Source: Methylobacter sp. (lineage in GTDB: Bacteria > Pseudomonadota > Gammaproteobacteria > Methylococcales > Methylomonadaceae). Taken from it: DNA of 52,487 nt. The stretch spans positions 1 to 52,487 of the forward strand of contig JAUXXQ010000211.1 of the NCBI GenBank assembly GCA_030684815.1, read 5' to 3'. This document shows positions 7,201-16,797 of this stretch, piece by piece (within the stretch, counting starts at the first letter, position 1; every line of letters starts with the position of its first letter). Both the position numbers and the translations under genes were made by a program. Under the pieces are notes generated by a model that was not told the DNA's origin, did not search any database, and saw only the letters and a list, made by a program, of their open reading frames with translations.

Positions 7201-10131
7201 ATGGCACTTTCACCCATGGAACAGTTTATCCCCGGCCAACGCTGGATCAGTAACACCGAATCAGAGCTTGGTTTAGGCCTTATTCTTGAAGCGGTACACA
7301 AGCGCGTCACCGTGCTTTTTTTAGCTTGTGACGAAAAACGTATCTACGCACAAGATAACGCACCGTTAACGCGGGTGCGTTTTTCCGCAGGCGATGTGAT
7401 CGAATCGATTGATGAAGAAAAAGTCACCGTCACCGCTTTGACTGAACAGGACGGCTTGATTACTTATTTGGGCAAAAACGAGTTGGGTGAGGAAGTCGAA
7501 CTCGATGAAGTCGAATTAAACCATCATATTCAATTCAATAAACCCCAAGACCGGCTGTTTATCGGCCAGGTTGATCCTACCGCCTGGTTTTTGCTGCGCT
7601 ATGAAACCTGGCTCCGATTGCAGCAACATCAACAATCGCCGGTTAAAGGCTTATTGGGTGGGCGCGCTTCGCTGATTCCGCATCAGTTGTTTATTGCCCA
7701 CGAATCGGCTAACCGGTCGGCGCCACGCATCATGCTGGCGGATGAAGTGGGCCTTGGTAAAACCATTGAGGCCGGGTTGATTTTGCATCATCGGCTGATT
7801 AACGGCTTGAGCAAGCGGGTGTTGATTATCGTACCGGAAACGCTGTTGCATCAATGGCTGGTGGAAATGTTGCGGCGCTTTAATCTGCGTTTTAGTATTT
7901 TTGATGAAGCGCGCTGTCTCGACACTTATGCCGAAGACGATATGCTCGCCGACGCCGATGAAGTCGATAACACAGGCGATAATCCGTTTTTAACCGAACA
8001 ATTGATACTGTGCAGCCAAGGCTTTTTTTCCAACTATCCGCGCCGCCAGCAACAGGCGATAGCCGCCGGTTGGGATATGGTGATCGTCGACGAGGCGCAC
8101 CATTTGCAATGGAGCGAACAAGCGCCCAGCGCCGATTATCTGTTTGTTGAGCAATTGGCGCAAATTTCCCCCAGCCTTATTTTATTGACGGCAACGCCCG
8201 AACAATTGGGCAAGGAAAGTCATTTCGCCCGTTTACGCTTGCTCGATCCCGACCGCTTTTACAGTTTTGCCGCCTTCGTCGAAGAAGAGCGTTTATTTGA
8301 GCCGGTAGCTAACGCGGCTAAATCGCTGTTGGCGGAAGAAGCGCTGGATGAAGCGGCACAGCAACATTTAACCGCGCTGCTTAAAGATGACAATGTCGAT
8401 GGCTTGCTGAAAAATGTTATCGCCAGGGATGGTGTGTATGCCGCAAACCTGCCGGGAGCAGGTGCGGCAAATGATGCTGAAAAATCGGCGGCAGCGCGTG
8501 ATGCGTTGGTGAATGTGCTGCTCGACCATCACGGCACCGGGCGGATTTTGTTCCGCAATTCGCGGCAAACCGTGCAAGGTTTTCCTGAGCGGGAGCGTTA
8601 TGGCTATGCTTTAAGCGGATCGGCGAACAGCGATGATTTGCAACAAGACCCGCGTTATTTGTGGCTGGTGGATAAGGTTAAACAATTGGCCGGTCAAAAA
8701 GCCTTGGTGATCTGCAAACAGGCACAGACCGCGATTGATTTCGAACAAGCGCTGAAAAACCGCGCCGGTATTGCTTCGGCGGTGTTCCATGAGGGCATGA
8801 GTATTATTGAGCGCGATAGGGCGGCGGCGTATTTTGCTGATCCTGACAGCTCGGCACGCTTGTTGATTTGTTCTGAAATTGGCAGTGAAGGCCGCAATTT
8901 CCAGTTTGTGCATCATTTGATTTTGATGGATTTGCCGACCAACCCCGATTTATTACAGCAACGTATCGGCCGTCTTGACCGTATCGGGCAAAAATATATT
9001 ATTCAGATTCATGTGCCCTATCTGGAGCAGACCGATAACGCGGTGCTGTACCGCTGGTATGATGAAGGCCTCAATGCTTTTGTCTGTAATAGCTCATCGG
9101 CGCAGCGGGTTGCCGATGTTTTGCATGATGAGTTGGCGGCGGTTTTAGCGAATAATATCGCCAGGGATGGTGTGTATGCCGCAAACCTGCCGGGAGCAGG
9201 TGCGGCGCAGGCCGAGATTGACGCACTTATCGCAAAAACCCAGTCACTCAGCAGTGAGCTGGAAACCCAAATGCATAATGGCCGCGACCAATTGCTGGAG
9301 TTAAATTCCTGCCGCAAGGAATTGGCTAGCGAACTGATTGGGCAGCTGAATGCGTATGAAAAAGAAGGCGTGTTGTGGCCGTATATGGAAGATGTGTTTG
9401 AATGCTACGGCGTCGACACCGAGTTTCATTCGCCCAATTGTTTTATAGTGCGTCCTAGCGATCATTTGCGCGTGTCGCATTTTCCCGGTTTAACCGAAGA
9501 CGGTATGACCCTCACCGTCGACCGACAGATTGCGCTGGCGCGTGAAGACATGCAGTTTATGACCTGGGAGCATCCATTGGTGACTGCGTCGATGGATATG
9601 GTGCTGTCTTCCGAAACCGGCAATGCCGCAATCAGCGTGATTAAACACAATGATCTTAAAGGCGGCCAGTTCTTGTTGGAGTGTTTGTTTATTGTCGAAT
9701 GTAGTGCGCCTGCCGAATTGCAAATTGGCCGCTTTTTGCCGCACACGCCGATTCGGGTGTTGATAGATCAAAACCGGAAAGATTTAACGGCGGATATTGA
9801 GCATCGCGATTTGCTTGACGCCGGTATCAAGTTTGATAAGCACAAAATTATCGCCTTTTTGAGCAGCCAACGGCCTTATTTGATTAATATTCTGGGCGTA
9901 GCTGAACAAACCGCTAAAGCTGCAATGCAGCAGCTGGTTGAGCAGGCCACCCAGGCTATGTTGGAATCGCTTGGCAATGAGATCAAGCGCTTGGTTAGGC
10001 TGAAAAAAGTCAATCCGACCATTAGGACTGAAGAAATCGAGCAGTTAAAGGACATGACTATGTTGGCGCATGAAAACATCCAAGCCGCGCAGTTAAGGCT
10101 GGATGCGGTCAGATTTGTGATTACCAGTTGA
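7201..10131 (+). CDS. rapA: RNA polymerase-associated ATPase RapA (SWI2/SNF2), with two identical in-frame inserts
   Basis: This 976-residue Swi2/Snf2-type ATPase recycles RNA polymerase. After the N-terminal Tudor-like domains come Walker A (ADEVGLGKTIEAG), Walker B (VDEAHHLQW), and in the second RecA lobe SEIGSEGRNFQ and QQRIGRLDRIGQ. The C-terminal RapA domain includes FITWEHPL-like sequence (FMTWEHPLVTASMD). Unusual: residues 407-423 and 653-669 are both IARDGVYAANLPGAGAA, encoded by two identical 51-bp segments absent from the E. coli protein at the matching loops. The first falls in the insert between the ATPase lobes and the second after the second lobe, so the core fold should survive. 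It starts 48 bases after hflX. Confidence 0.95.
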   Translation: MALSPMEQFIPGQRWISNTESELGLGLILEAVHKRVTVLFLACDEKRIYAQDNAPLTRVRFSAGDVIESIDEEKVTVTALTEQDGLITYLGKNELGEEVELDEVELNHHIQFNKPQDRLFIGQVDPTAWFLLRYETWLRLQQHQQSPVKGLLGGRASLIPHQLFIAHESANRSAPRIMLADEVGLGKTIEAGLILHHRLINGLSKRVLIIVPETLLHQWLVEMLRRFNLRFSIFDEARCLDTYAEDDMLADADEVDNTGDNPFLTEQLILCSQGFFSNYPRRQQQAIAAGWDMVIVDEAHHLQWSEQAPSADYLFVEQLAQISPSLILLTATPEQLGKESHFARLRLLDPDRFYSFAAFVEEERLFEPVANAAKSLLAEEALDEAAQQHLTALLKDDNVDGLLKNVIARDGVYAANLPGAGAANDAEKSAAARDALVNVLLDHHGTGRILFRNSRQTVQGFPERERYGYALSGSANSDDLQQDPRYLWLVDKVKQLAGQKALVICKQAQTAIDFEQALKNRAGIASAVFHEGMSIIERDRAAAYFADPDSSARLLICSEIGSEGRNFQFVHHLILMDLPTNPDLLQQRIGRLDRIGQKYIIQIHVPYLEQTDNAVLYRWYDEGLNAFVCNSSSAQRVADVLHDELAAVLANNIARDGVYAANLPGAGAAQAEIDALIAKTQSLSSELETQMHNGRDQLLELNSCRKELASELIGQLNAYEKEGVLWPYMEDVFECYGVDTEFHSPNCFIVRPSDHLRVSHFPGLTEDGMTLTVDRQIALAREDMQFMTWEHPLVTASMDMVLSSETGNAAISVIKHNDLKGGQFLLECLFIVECSAPAELQIGRFLPHTPIRVLIDQNRKDLTADIEHRDLLDAGIKFDKHKIIAFLSSQRPYLINILGVAEQTAKAAMQQLVEQATQAMLESLGNEIKRLVRLKKVNPTIRTEEIEQLKDMTMLAHENIQAAQLRLDAVRFVITS
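8418..8468 (+). repeat. Palindromic insert, copy 1, in rapA
   Basis: This 51-bp stretch is identical to 9156-9206. Its 3' half folds into a hairpin: ACCTGC and GCAGGT around a 5-base loop, extended by CCGC/GCGG with a 2-base bulge. It is a multiple of three and keeps the rapA frame open. Confidence 0.9.
9156..9206 (+). repeat. Palindromic insert, copy 2, in rapA
   Basis: Identical over 51 bp to 8418-8468 and in the same codon phase, 738 bp farther on. Flanking bases differ, so only the element itself is shared. Confidence 0.9.
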
Positions 10132-10145
10132 AGTTGTAATAAATT

Positions 10146-10976
10146 ATGATAAATATCGGCAAAATAAATAAACTGAACGTGGTTAAACAACAAGGTGCCG
10201 ATGTCTATCTTGACGACGGCACTTCGGGCAAAGTGCTGCTGGCGGACAGACGTCTGCCTGCAAACTGCGAGGTCGGCGACAGCCTGGATGTTTTCGTTTA
10301 CGTGGATTCGGACGGCCATCTGGCCGCTACCAGCAGAAAACCGTTAGCCCAAGTAGGCGATATTGCCTGGCTGAAAGTGGTGGCGCTCAATTATGTCGGC
10401 GCGTTCCTGGATTGGGGGCTGCCAAAAGATTTGTTGGTGCCGTTTAGCGAGCAATATCACGAAATGGAAGTGGGGCGGTCTTATCTGGTCAGGGTGTTTT
10501 TGGATGAGCAAAACCGCATTGCCGCAACCACCAAGATTGATAAAACGCTGAGCGATGAATCGGTTGATTTTGAAGTCGGGCAAAAAGTGTCGCTGATTAT
10601 TGCCGGCACCTCCGATTTGGGTATTAAAGCCATCATTAACAACAGCCATTGGGGTATGTTGTATCAAAACGAGCTGTATCAGCCGGTCAAAAAAGGCCAG
10701 AAACTGGACGGCTACATCAAGCAAATACGGGAAGACCAAAAAATCGATCTCAGTTTGCAGCAGCCGGGCTACGGCAAAGTCGTCTCGCTGACCGACAGCA
10801 TTATAGCCAAGCTGAAAGCCAATGACGGCGAGCTGATGCTCAGCGATAAAAGCCCGCCGGAAGCCATTTATGCCGCATTCGGCGTCAGCAAAAAAGTATT
10901 TAAGCAGGCTATCGGCGCGCTGTATAAACAGCAGGTCATTACTATGGATAAAACTGGGATAAAACTGGTCGATTAA
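10146..10976 (+). CDS. CvfB-family S1-domain RNA-binding protein
   Basis: This 276-residue protein has the CvfB plan: successive S1-like beta-barrel domains (starting MINIGKINKLNVVK; second around VGDIAWLKVVALNYVGAFLDWG; third around KKGQKLDGYIKQIREDQKIDLSL) and a C-terminal winged-helix domain (SPPEAIYAAFGVSKKVFKQA). CvfB proteins bind RNA and affect gene expression in staphylococci; the role in proteobacteria is poorly defined. It follows rapA after 14 bases and may be co-transcribed with it. A bidirectional terminator lies about 100 bases past its stop. Confidence 0.85.
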   Translation: MINIGKINKLNVVKQQGADVYLDDGTSGKVLLADRRLPANCEVGDSLDVFVYVDSDGHLAATSRKPLAQVGDIAWLKVVALNYVGAFLDWGLPKDLLVPFSEQYHEMEVGRSYLVRVFLDEQNRIAATTKIDKTLSDESVDFEVGQKVSLIIAGTSDLGIKAIINNSHWGMLYQNELYQPVKKGQKLDGYIKQIREDQKIDLSLQQPGYGKVVSLTDSIIAKLKANDGELMLSDKSPPEAIYAAFGVSKKVFKQAIGALYKQQVITMDKTGIKLVD

Positions 10977-11073
10977 ACGCGGGAATTGTGTTTGCAGTGG
11001 GCGGGGCAGGGATGTTGATGCGCGGTTTTTTCTAGGCGTTTAGCAGATAAAGCGGCTAATGAATGTCGTGAAA

Positions 11074-11107
11074 AAAACTTCCAAGACTTGACAGCCTTGG
11101 AAGTTTT
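11074..11107. terminator. Bidirectional terminator between the CvfB-like gene and the small ORF
   Basis: A perfect 12-bp stem (11074-11085 with 11096-11107) has A-run/T-run flanks on both sides, so it can end transcription from both directions. It lies between the two convergent genes. Confidence 0.7.
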
Positions 11108-11141
11108 CGGTTTAGAGGGGTGGGACGATCAAATAATACCC

Positions 11142-11315
11142 TCATTTGCATGAAAATTGATCGGATTTAATTCTTTTACGGTTTACGTTAATGTTGCTGG
11201 CAATAGCCGCCGATGCGAACAAGGTAGATGAGATAATGAATTCACCGGAAATAAAGCCTAGCAGGCCGGTTACAAATACCGTTCCGGTTAAAATATCTTT
11301 GTGAAAGTCGCTCAT
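11142..11315 (-). CDS. Small membrane peptide, 57 residues, function unknown
   Basis: The peptide starts MSDFHKDILTGTVFVTGLLG and has one hydrophobic span (about residues 10-42, rich in small residues), ending with a basic tail (NRKRIKSDQFSCK). An AGGAC ribosome binding site lies about 6 bases before the ATG. A well-spaced promoter (TTGTCA, 17 bases, TATAGT) is placed 45-70 bases upstream on the same strand, and a terminator follows the stop. Promoter, ribosome binding site, ORF and terminator fit together, which argues for a real gene despite its size. I do not recognise the family. Confidence 0.6.
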   Translation of the reverse strand: MSDFHKDILTGTVFVTGLLGFISGEFIISSTLFASAAIASNINVNRKRIKSDQFSCK

Positions 11316-11359
11316 GATAAAGTCCTCATATCTAGTTGAAAAGTTTGTACTGCAACTTA

Positions 11360-11388
11360 ACTATAATCAAAGCGCCTATTCTTGACAA
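11360..11388 (-). promoter_or_regulatory. Promoter for the 57-residue membrane peptide
   Basis: On the minus strand TTGTCA (11383-11388) and TATAGT (11360-11365) are exactly 17 bases apart. The -35 lies within a 17-base palindrome shared with the opposite promoter. Confidence 0.55.
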
Positions 11389-11410
11389 GAATACTAGGGA
11401 TACATAGATT
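11382..11410 (+). promoter_or_regulatory. Promoter pointing toward carA
   Basis: TTGACA (11382-11387), a perfect -35, is 17 bases from TAGATT (11405-11410). It would give a leader of about 240 bases before carA, containing the hairpin at 11609-11642. The -35 overlaps the palindrome 11377-11393. Confidence 0.5.
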
Positions 11411-11608
11411 GTTTCTTTATTTGATACATTGGGTTCACAAATTATTCATATAAGTTGTGTAAAAAGCTTGAAAATTTAATCAGCTGTCGGCTGTATAAAC
11501 ACACGATGCCGCTTCGATAAAATAGGGCGCAACGCTTGATTCGAGAAAATTGTTAATGACCCAAACCGCATAATCTCGTAAAATTAGTCATAGTTTTGTT
11601 TTTTTTAT

Positions 11609-11642
11609 AACGGGGTGAGTCCTTAGGGAGTCATCCCGTTTT
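11609..11642 (+). promoter_or_regulatory. Terminator-like hairpin in the carA leader
   Basis: A 10-bp stem (11609-11618 with 11631-11640, one G-T pair) ends in a short T run, only about 20 bases before the carA start. No gene ends just upstream on this strand, so it may be an attenuator of carA. An alternative pairing partner was not identified. Confidence 0.45.
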
Positions 11643-11662
11643 GCACATTTGAGGTGACGTGT

Positions 11663-12790
11663 TTGACTAGGTCTGCTTTATTGGTTTTGGAAGATGGAAC
11701 GGTGTTTTACGGGGCGGCTATAGGTGCAGATGGGTGTTCCGTAGGTGAAGTGGTTTTTAATACGGCAATGACGGGCTATCAGGAAATTCTCAGTGACCCC
11801 TCTTATGCCCGGCAAATTGTGACCTTGACCTATCCCCATATTGGCAATGTCGGAACCACCCGCGAGGATGACGAGTCTGTCGGTGTTTTTGCCAGTGGCT
11901 TGGTAATCAGGGATTTGCCGTTATTGGCCAGCAACTGGCGTAGCGAAAAAACTTTAGAGCGCTATCTGCTGGATAACAATGTGGTTGCCATTGCTGATAT
12001 TGACACCCGGCAATTAACCCGGTTGTTGCGCGACAAAGGCGCACAACGCGGTTGCATTATGGCGGGCGAGTCGGTCGATGTGGACGTGGCTAAAAAAGCG
12101 ATTGAAGGTTTTCCCGGCTTAAAGGGGATGGATCTGGCTAAGGAAGTCACTGTCGATCAACCTTACGAGTGGGCTGAAAATATCTGGGATTTACAGCAGG
12201 GCCATACGCCAGCCGAAAATCTGACTAAGCATGTGGTGGCCTACGATTTTGGCGTTAAGCGCAATATTTTGAGATTACTGGCCAATCGCGGTTGCCGCGT
12301 TACCGTTGTGCCTGCTACCACGCCTGCTGAAACGGTATTGGCGATGAAGCCTGATGGCGTTTTTCTGTCTAATGGCCCCGGCGATCCAGAGCCGTGTACT
12401 TATGCGATAGAGGCGATCAAAACGATATTGGAAAAGAAGATTCCGGTATTTGGCATTTGTCTGGGGCATCAGTTATTGGCGTTGGCCAGTGGTGCAAAAA
12501 CCGAGAAAATGAAATTCGGCCATCATGGCGCCAATCATCCGGTTCAGGAAATAGCCACAGGGCGGGTCATGATCAGCAGCCAGAATCATGGCTTTGCGGC
12601 TAATGAAGCCAGTCTGCCTGCTAATGTTGTCGCGACGTATCGTTCATTATTCGACGGCAGTTTGCAGGGCATCAAGCGCACCGATTGCCCGGCAATGAGT
12701 TTTCAGGGGCATCCCGAAGCAAGCCCTGGGCCGCATGATGTGGAGTCTTTATTTGATGATTTTATTGAGATGATGGAGCAAGTTAAATAG
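11663..12790 (+). CDS. carA: Carbamoyl-phosphate synthase, small (glutaminase) subunit
   Basis: CarA releases ammonia from glutamine for CarB, feeding arginine and pyrimidine synthesis. I place the start at the TTG at 11663: it gives [12 protein letters not shown], matching E. coli [12 protein letters not shown], and GAGGTGA lies 6 bases before it; a GTG at 11654 is the alternative. The N-terminal domain (about 1-180) is followed by a class I glutamine amidotransferase domain with the nucleophile cysteine in GICLGHQ and the histidine in [11 protein letters not shown]. Length is about 375 residues, normal for the family. A nuclease-type gene separates it from carB. Confidence 0.95.
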   Translation: MTRSALLVLEDGTVFYGAAIGADGCSVGEVVFNTAMTGYQEILSDPSYARQIVTLTYPHIGNVGTTREDDESVGVFASGLVIRDLPLLASNWRSEKTLERYLLDNNVVAIADIDTRQLTRLLRDKGAQRGCIMAGESVDVDVAKKAIEGFPGLKGMDLAKEVTVDQPYEWAENIWDLQQGHTPAENLTKHVVAYDFGVKRNILRLLANRGCRVTVVPATTPAETVLAMKPDGVFLSNGPGDPEPCTYAIEAIKTILEKKIPVFGICLGHQLLALASGAKTEKMKFGHHGANHPVQEIATGRVMISSQNHGFAANEASLPANVVATYRSLFDGSLQGIKRTDCPAMSFQGHPEASPGPHDVESLFDDFIEMMEQVK

Positions 12791-12830
12791 ATTTAGTGGT
12801 AAATGATTGGAACTACAGCAGGAGATATTT

Positions 12831-13400
12831 ATGATGCCATCAACAGCTATTCAACATCATTTACTGAGTGTTAGCGATTATTACCGTATGGCAGAAGTTA
12901 ATATCCTAGCCGAAGATGAGCATGTCGAATTAATTAACGGAGAACTGTTCGATATGGCGCCTATAGGTAGTTTTCATGCGGGTTTAGTGACTCGTTTAAG
13001 TCGATTACTGATTAACCAGTTAGGCGAGTTAGCCATCGTTACTGTGCAAAATCCACTGTATTTGGCTGAGTTTTCTGCACCAGAACCCGATATTGCCGTG
13101 TTAAAACCGAGGGCTGACGACTATATGCAGTCGTTACCTACTGCACAAGATGTGCTGCTGCTCATTGAAGTTGCAGATACGTCGTTACATTATGACCGTA
13201 ATATAAAATTACCGCTGTATGCTAAATATCAAATTCCTGAAGTTTGGTTAATTGATGTGAAAGAAAAACGCTTAGATATTTATCAACAGCCGGATAACGA
13301 TTATTACCATTTACATTTACGCCCTAAAGCCAAAGCAGAAATTCAACCGCTGTTAGTTGCATCGGTTAGCTTGGATTGGCAGGCTTTATTTAGTTATTAA
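12831..13400 (+). CDS. Uma2-family (DUF820) putative restriction endonuclease
   Basis: About 189 residues. The start is taken at the ATG at 12831 because GGAG lies 6 bases before it; a TTG at 12807 would add 8 residues. The PD-(D/E)XK-type core is visible: VELINGELFDMAPIG, EPDIAVLKPR, LLLIEVADTSLHYDRNIKLP, then YAKYQIPEVWLIDVKEKRLD. Uma2 proteins are abundant in cyanobacteria and some proteobacteria; their biological role is not established. The gene sits in the carA-carB interval, 40 bases after carA and 80 before carB, in the same direction. Its base composition looks more AT-rich than carA and carB, consistent with insertion. Confidence 0.85.
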   Translation: MMPSTAIQHHLLSVSDYYRMAEVNILAEDEHVELINGELFDMAPIGSFHAGLVTRLSRLLINQLGELAIVTVQNPLYLAEFSAPEPDIAVLKPRADDYMQSLPTAQDVLLLIEVADTSLHYDRNIKLPLYAKYQIPEVWLIDVKEKRLDIYQQPDNDYYHLHLRPKAKAEIQPLLVASVSLDWQALFSY

Positions 13401-13480
13401 GCGCGTATTTAATTTGTACAAGAATACCCAGTGATTTATTTTAAAAATAGGTCATTTTAATCAACAGACAAAGTAACAAC

Positions 13481-16400
13481 ATGCCAAAAAGAACCGACAT
13501 AAAATCCATATTATTATTAGGCGCAGGCCCCATTGTTATTGGTCAGGCCTGCGAGTTTGACTATTCAGGGACGCAGGCTTGTAAGGCGCTGCGGGAAGAG
13601 GGTTATCGCGTTATTCTGGTTAATTCCAATCCTGCAACAATTATGACCGACCCGGAGATGGCCGATGCGACTTATATCGAGCCTATCGACTGGCAAACCG
13701 TAGAGAAAATTATCGCCAAAGAGCGCCCCGACGCCATTTTGCCGACTATGGGAGGACAAACCGCGTTAAATTGCGCACTGGATCTTGATGCTCACGGCGT
13801 GTTGGAAAAATACGGCGTCGAGATGATTGGCGCGACTAAAGAAGCGATTAACAAGGCCGAAGACCGCGAGCTGTTCAATCAGGCGATGCGCAAAATCGGC
13901 TATGAAGTGGCCAAATCAAAAACTGCGCATTCGATGGAAGAGGCGTTGGCGGCGCAGCAGGAAGTGGGTTATCCGACCGTTATCCGGCCTTCATTTACTA
14001 TGGGCGGCAGTGGCGGCGGTATTGCTTATAACAAGGAAGAGTTTGTTGAAATCTGTGAGCGCGGCCTGTATTTGTCGCCAACCAATGAGTTGCTGATTGA
14101 AGAATCGGTGTTGGGCTGGAAAGAATACGAAATGGAAGTGGTGCGCGATTCCAAAGATAACTGCATCATCGTCTGTTCGATTGAAAACTTCGACCCGATG
14201 GGCGTGCATACCGGCGATTCGATCACCGTAGCGCCTGCGCAAACCTTGACCGATAAGGAATATCAAATCTTGCGTAACGTCTCTCTGGCGGTATTGCGCG
14301 AGATCGGTGTCGATACCGGCGGTTCCAACGTGCAGGTTGCGATTAATCCGAAAGACGGCCGGATGATCGTGATTGAAATGAATCCGCGCGTATCGCGTTC
14401 GTCTGCATTAGCATCCAAAGCGACCGGTTTTCCGATTGCCAAAGTGGCGGCAAAACTGGCGGTGGGTTATACGCTGGACGAATTGAAAAACGAGATTACC
14501 GGCGGCGCGACACCGGCTTCGTTTGAGCCGACGATTGATTATGTGGTCACTAAGATTCCGCGCTTTACTTTTGAAAAATTCCCGCAAGCGGATGATCGTT
14601 TGACCACGCAGATGAAGTCTGTCGGTGAAGTCATGGCGATTGGCCGGACGTTCCAGGAGTCGTTGCAAAAAGCTTTGCGCGGCTTGGAAATCGGCATCAG
14701 CGGCCTTGATGAAATCATCGATTTGAACCGGGAAGATGCTTTAGAAAAAATGCAGCGCGAAATGCGTCATCCGGGACCGGATCGTTTGCTTTATGTCGCC
14801 GATGCCTTCCGTAGCGGTATGAGTCTGGACGATGTGCATGAGGCCAGTAAAATCGACCCCTGGTTTTTGGCGCAGGTGGAAGATTTGGTCATTACTGAAA
14901 AATCATTGTCGACTAAAACCTTATCGACCTTGAAAGAAGGCGAGCTGTATAAATTAAAACGCAAAGGCTTTTCCGATAGTCGTCTGGCTAAATTGCTGGA
15001 TACGTCCGAGTCCGAAGTGCGAAATGTGCGGCACAAACAGAATATCCGTCCGGTTTATAAACGCATTGATTCTTGTGCGGCCGAGTTTTCTTCCGATACT
15101 GCTTATTTGTATTCGACTTACGAGCAAGAATGCGAAGCGCGGGTTTCCGATAGGGAAAAAATCATTATTCTCGGTGGTGGGCCTAACCGTATCGGGCAAG
15201 GGATTGAGTTTGATTATTGCTGTGTTCATGCTGCGTTGGCGTTGCGCGAAGACGGCTATGAAACCATCATGATTAATTGCAATCCTGAAACGGTTTCCAC
15301 TGATTTCGATACGTCCGATCGTTTGTATTTTGAGTCGTTAACGCTGGAAGATGTGTTGGAAATCGTGCATATCGAAAAGCCCAAAGGCGTGATTGTGCAG
15401 TATGGCGGCCAAACGCCGTTGAAATTGGCGCGCGCTTTGGAAGCGGCCGGCGTGCCCATTATCGGTACATCGCCGGATTCGATCGATTTAGCTGAAGATC
15501 GTGAGCGTTTTCAAAAATTGCTGGAAAGACTGGATTTGAAGCAGCCGCCCAATGCCACTGCGCGTTCCACCGAGCAGGCGATTAATGCGGCAAAAAAACT
15601 GGGTTATCCGCTGGTGGTAAGGCCGTCTTATGTGTTGGGAGGCCGGGCCATGGAAATCGTCTTCAACGAAGAGGGTTTGCAGCGCTATATGAAAGAAGCG
15701 GTCAGTGTGTCCAATGATTCGCCGGTGTTGCTGGATCGTTTTCTTGACGATGCGGTCGAGATGGATGTTGATGCCATTTATGATGGCGAGCGGATTTTGA
15801 TCGGCGGTTTGATGGAGCATATCGAGCAGGCCGGTGTGCATTCGGGCGATTCGGCGTGTTCGTTGCCGCCCTATGAATTGGCGCCGCATCTTCAAGATAA
15901 ATTGCGCGAACAAGTGACAAAAATGGCCGAAGCACTGGGTGTCGTGGGCTTGATGAATACCCAATTTGCGATTCAGGGCGAAGATATTTATGTGCTTGAG
16001 GTCAATCCAAGGGCTTCACGTACCGCGCCTTTCGTTTCCAAAGCAACCGGTTATCCGTTGGCTAAAATTGCTGCGCGCTGTATGGTCGGGCAAACTTTGG
16101 CGCAACAAGGCATTACCGAAGAGCGTATTCCTGGTTATTATTCGGTTAAAGAAGCGGTGTTTCCGTTTGTTAAATTCCCAGGCGTTGACCCTTTGTTAGG
16201 GCCTGAAATGAAATCAACCGGCGAAGTGATGGGCGTGGGCAAAACTTTCGGAGAAGCGTTCGCCAAATCCCAGCGTGCTGCCGGCGTTAATTTGAATCAC
16301 AGCGGCAAGGTGTTAATTAGCATTCGCGATGTTGATAAAGCTAAGGCGCCTGAAGTTGCCAGAATGCTGGTTGATAAGAAATATGAAATTGTTGCGACCG

Positions 16401-16699
16401 GCGGCACGGCCAAGTTTCTAAAAGAAGCGGGCATTCCTTGTGAAGTGGTTTATAAGGTCAACGAAGGGCGTCCAAATACCGTTGATATGATCAAAAACGA
16501 TCAGATTCAATTGATTATTAATACCACCGAAGGCACTAAAGCCATTTCGGATTCATTTACCATGCGCCGGGAAGCGTTGCAGCACAGGGTAACTTATTAC
16601 ACAACGATGGCCGGCGCGAAAGCTGCCTGTTATGCGCTGGGCGAATTGGAAGCGGGCGACGTGAACTGTTTGCAGGATTTGCATAAGAGTTTGACTTGA
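13481..16699 (+). CDS. carB: Carbamoyl-phosphate synthase, large subunit
   Basis: This 1072-residue protein is full length (E. coli 1073). It starts [22 protein letters not shown]. The two homologous ATP-grasp halves can be seen as [14 protein letters not shown] in the first and [14 protein letters not shown] in the second; the oligomerisation region lies between, and the allosteric MGS-like domain (from about residue 935, [14 protein letters not shown]) ends the protein. It makes carbamoyl phosphate from bicarbonate, two ATP and ammonia passed from CarA. greA follows about 100 bases later. Confidence 0.97.
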   Translation: MPKRTDIKSILLLGAGPIVIGQACEFDYSGTQACKALREEGYRVILVNSNPATIMTDPEMADATYIEPIDWQTVEKIIAKERPDAILPTMGGQTALNCALDLDAHGVLEKYGVEMIGATKEAINKAEDRELFNQAMRKIGYEVAKSKTAHSMEEALAAQQEVGYPTVIRPSFTMGGSGGGIAYNKEEFVEICERGLYLSPTNELLIEESVLGWKEYEMEVVRDSKDNCIIVCSIENFDPMGVHTGDSITVAPAQTLTDKEYQILRNVSLAVLREIGVDTGGSNVQVAINPKDGRMIVIEMNPRVSRSSALASKATGFPIAKVAAKLAVGYTLDELKNEITGGATPASFEPTIDYVVTKIPRFTFEKFPQADDRLTTQMKSVGEVMAIGRTFQESLQKALRGLEIGISGLDEIIDLNREDALEKMQREMRHPGPDRLLYVADAFRSGMSLDDVHEASKIDPWFLAQVEDLVITEKSLSTKTLSTLKEGELYKLKRKGFSDSRLAKLLDTSESEVRNVRHKQNIRPVYKRIDSCAAEFSSDTAYLYSTYEQECEARVSDREKIIILGGGPNRIGQGIEFDYCCVHAALALREDGYETIMINCNPETVSTDFDTSDRLYFESLTLEDVLEIVHIEKPKGVIVQYGGQTPLKLARALEAAGVPIIGTSPDSIDLAEDRERFQKLLERLDLKQPPNATARSTEQAINAAKKLGYPLVVRPSYVLGGRAMEIVFNEEGLQRYMKEAVSVSNDSPVLLDRFLDDAVEMDVDAIYDGERILIGGLMEHIEQAGVHSGDSACSLPPYELAPHLQDKLREQVTKMAEALGVVGLMNTQFAIQGEDIYVLEVNPRASRTAPFVSKATGYPLAKIAARCMVGQTLAQQGITEERIPGYYSVKEAVFPFVKFPGVDPLLGPEMKSTGEVMGVGKTFGEAFAKSQRAAGVNLNHSGKVLISIRDVDKAKAPEVARMLVDKKYEIVATGGTAKFLKEAGIPCEVVYKVNEGRPNTVDMIKNDQIQLIINTTEGTKAISDSFTMRREALQHRVTYYTTMAGAKAACYALGELEAGDVNCLQDLHKSLT

Positions 16700-16702
16700 A
16701 GT

Positions 16703-16770
16703 GCAAGGTGAAAGGCATGAGGTTAAAGGGGGGGGGGCGACTTTTACCTTGTACCTTGCCCCTTTCACCT
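16703..16770. repeat. G-rich inverted repeat between carB and greA
   Basis: AGGTGAAAGG (16706-16715) is the inverse of 16761-16770, and GCAAGGT/ACCTTGC offers a competing stem. The loop holds a run of ten G (16728-16737). It shares CCTTGTACCT with the repeat after greA. It may terminate carB, but no T run follows. Confidence 0.6.
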
Positions 16771-16797
16771 AAAATATAATTACTGGAGTTTTAAAGA

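Noticed and set aside
11600-11662. A known riboswitch in front of carA
   Set aside because: Only a simple hairpin can be seen; no conserved aptamer sequence was recognised.
15488-15964. 158-codon minus-strand ORF inside carB
   Set aside because: Antisense shadow of a highly conserved enzyme.
16728-16737. Ten-G tract as a phase-variable switch
   Set aside because: It lies in the loop of an intergenic palindrome, not in a coding frame or between promoter boxes.
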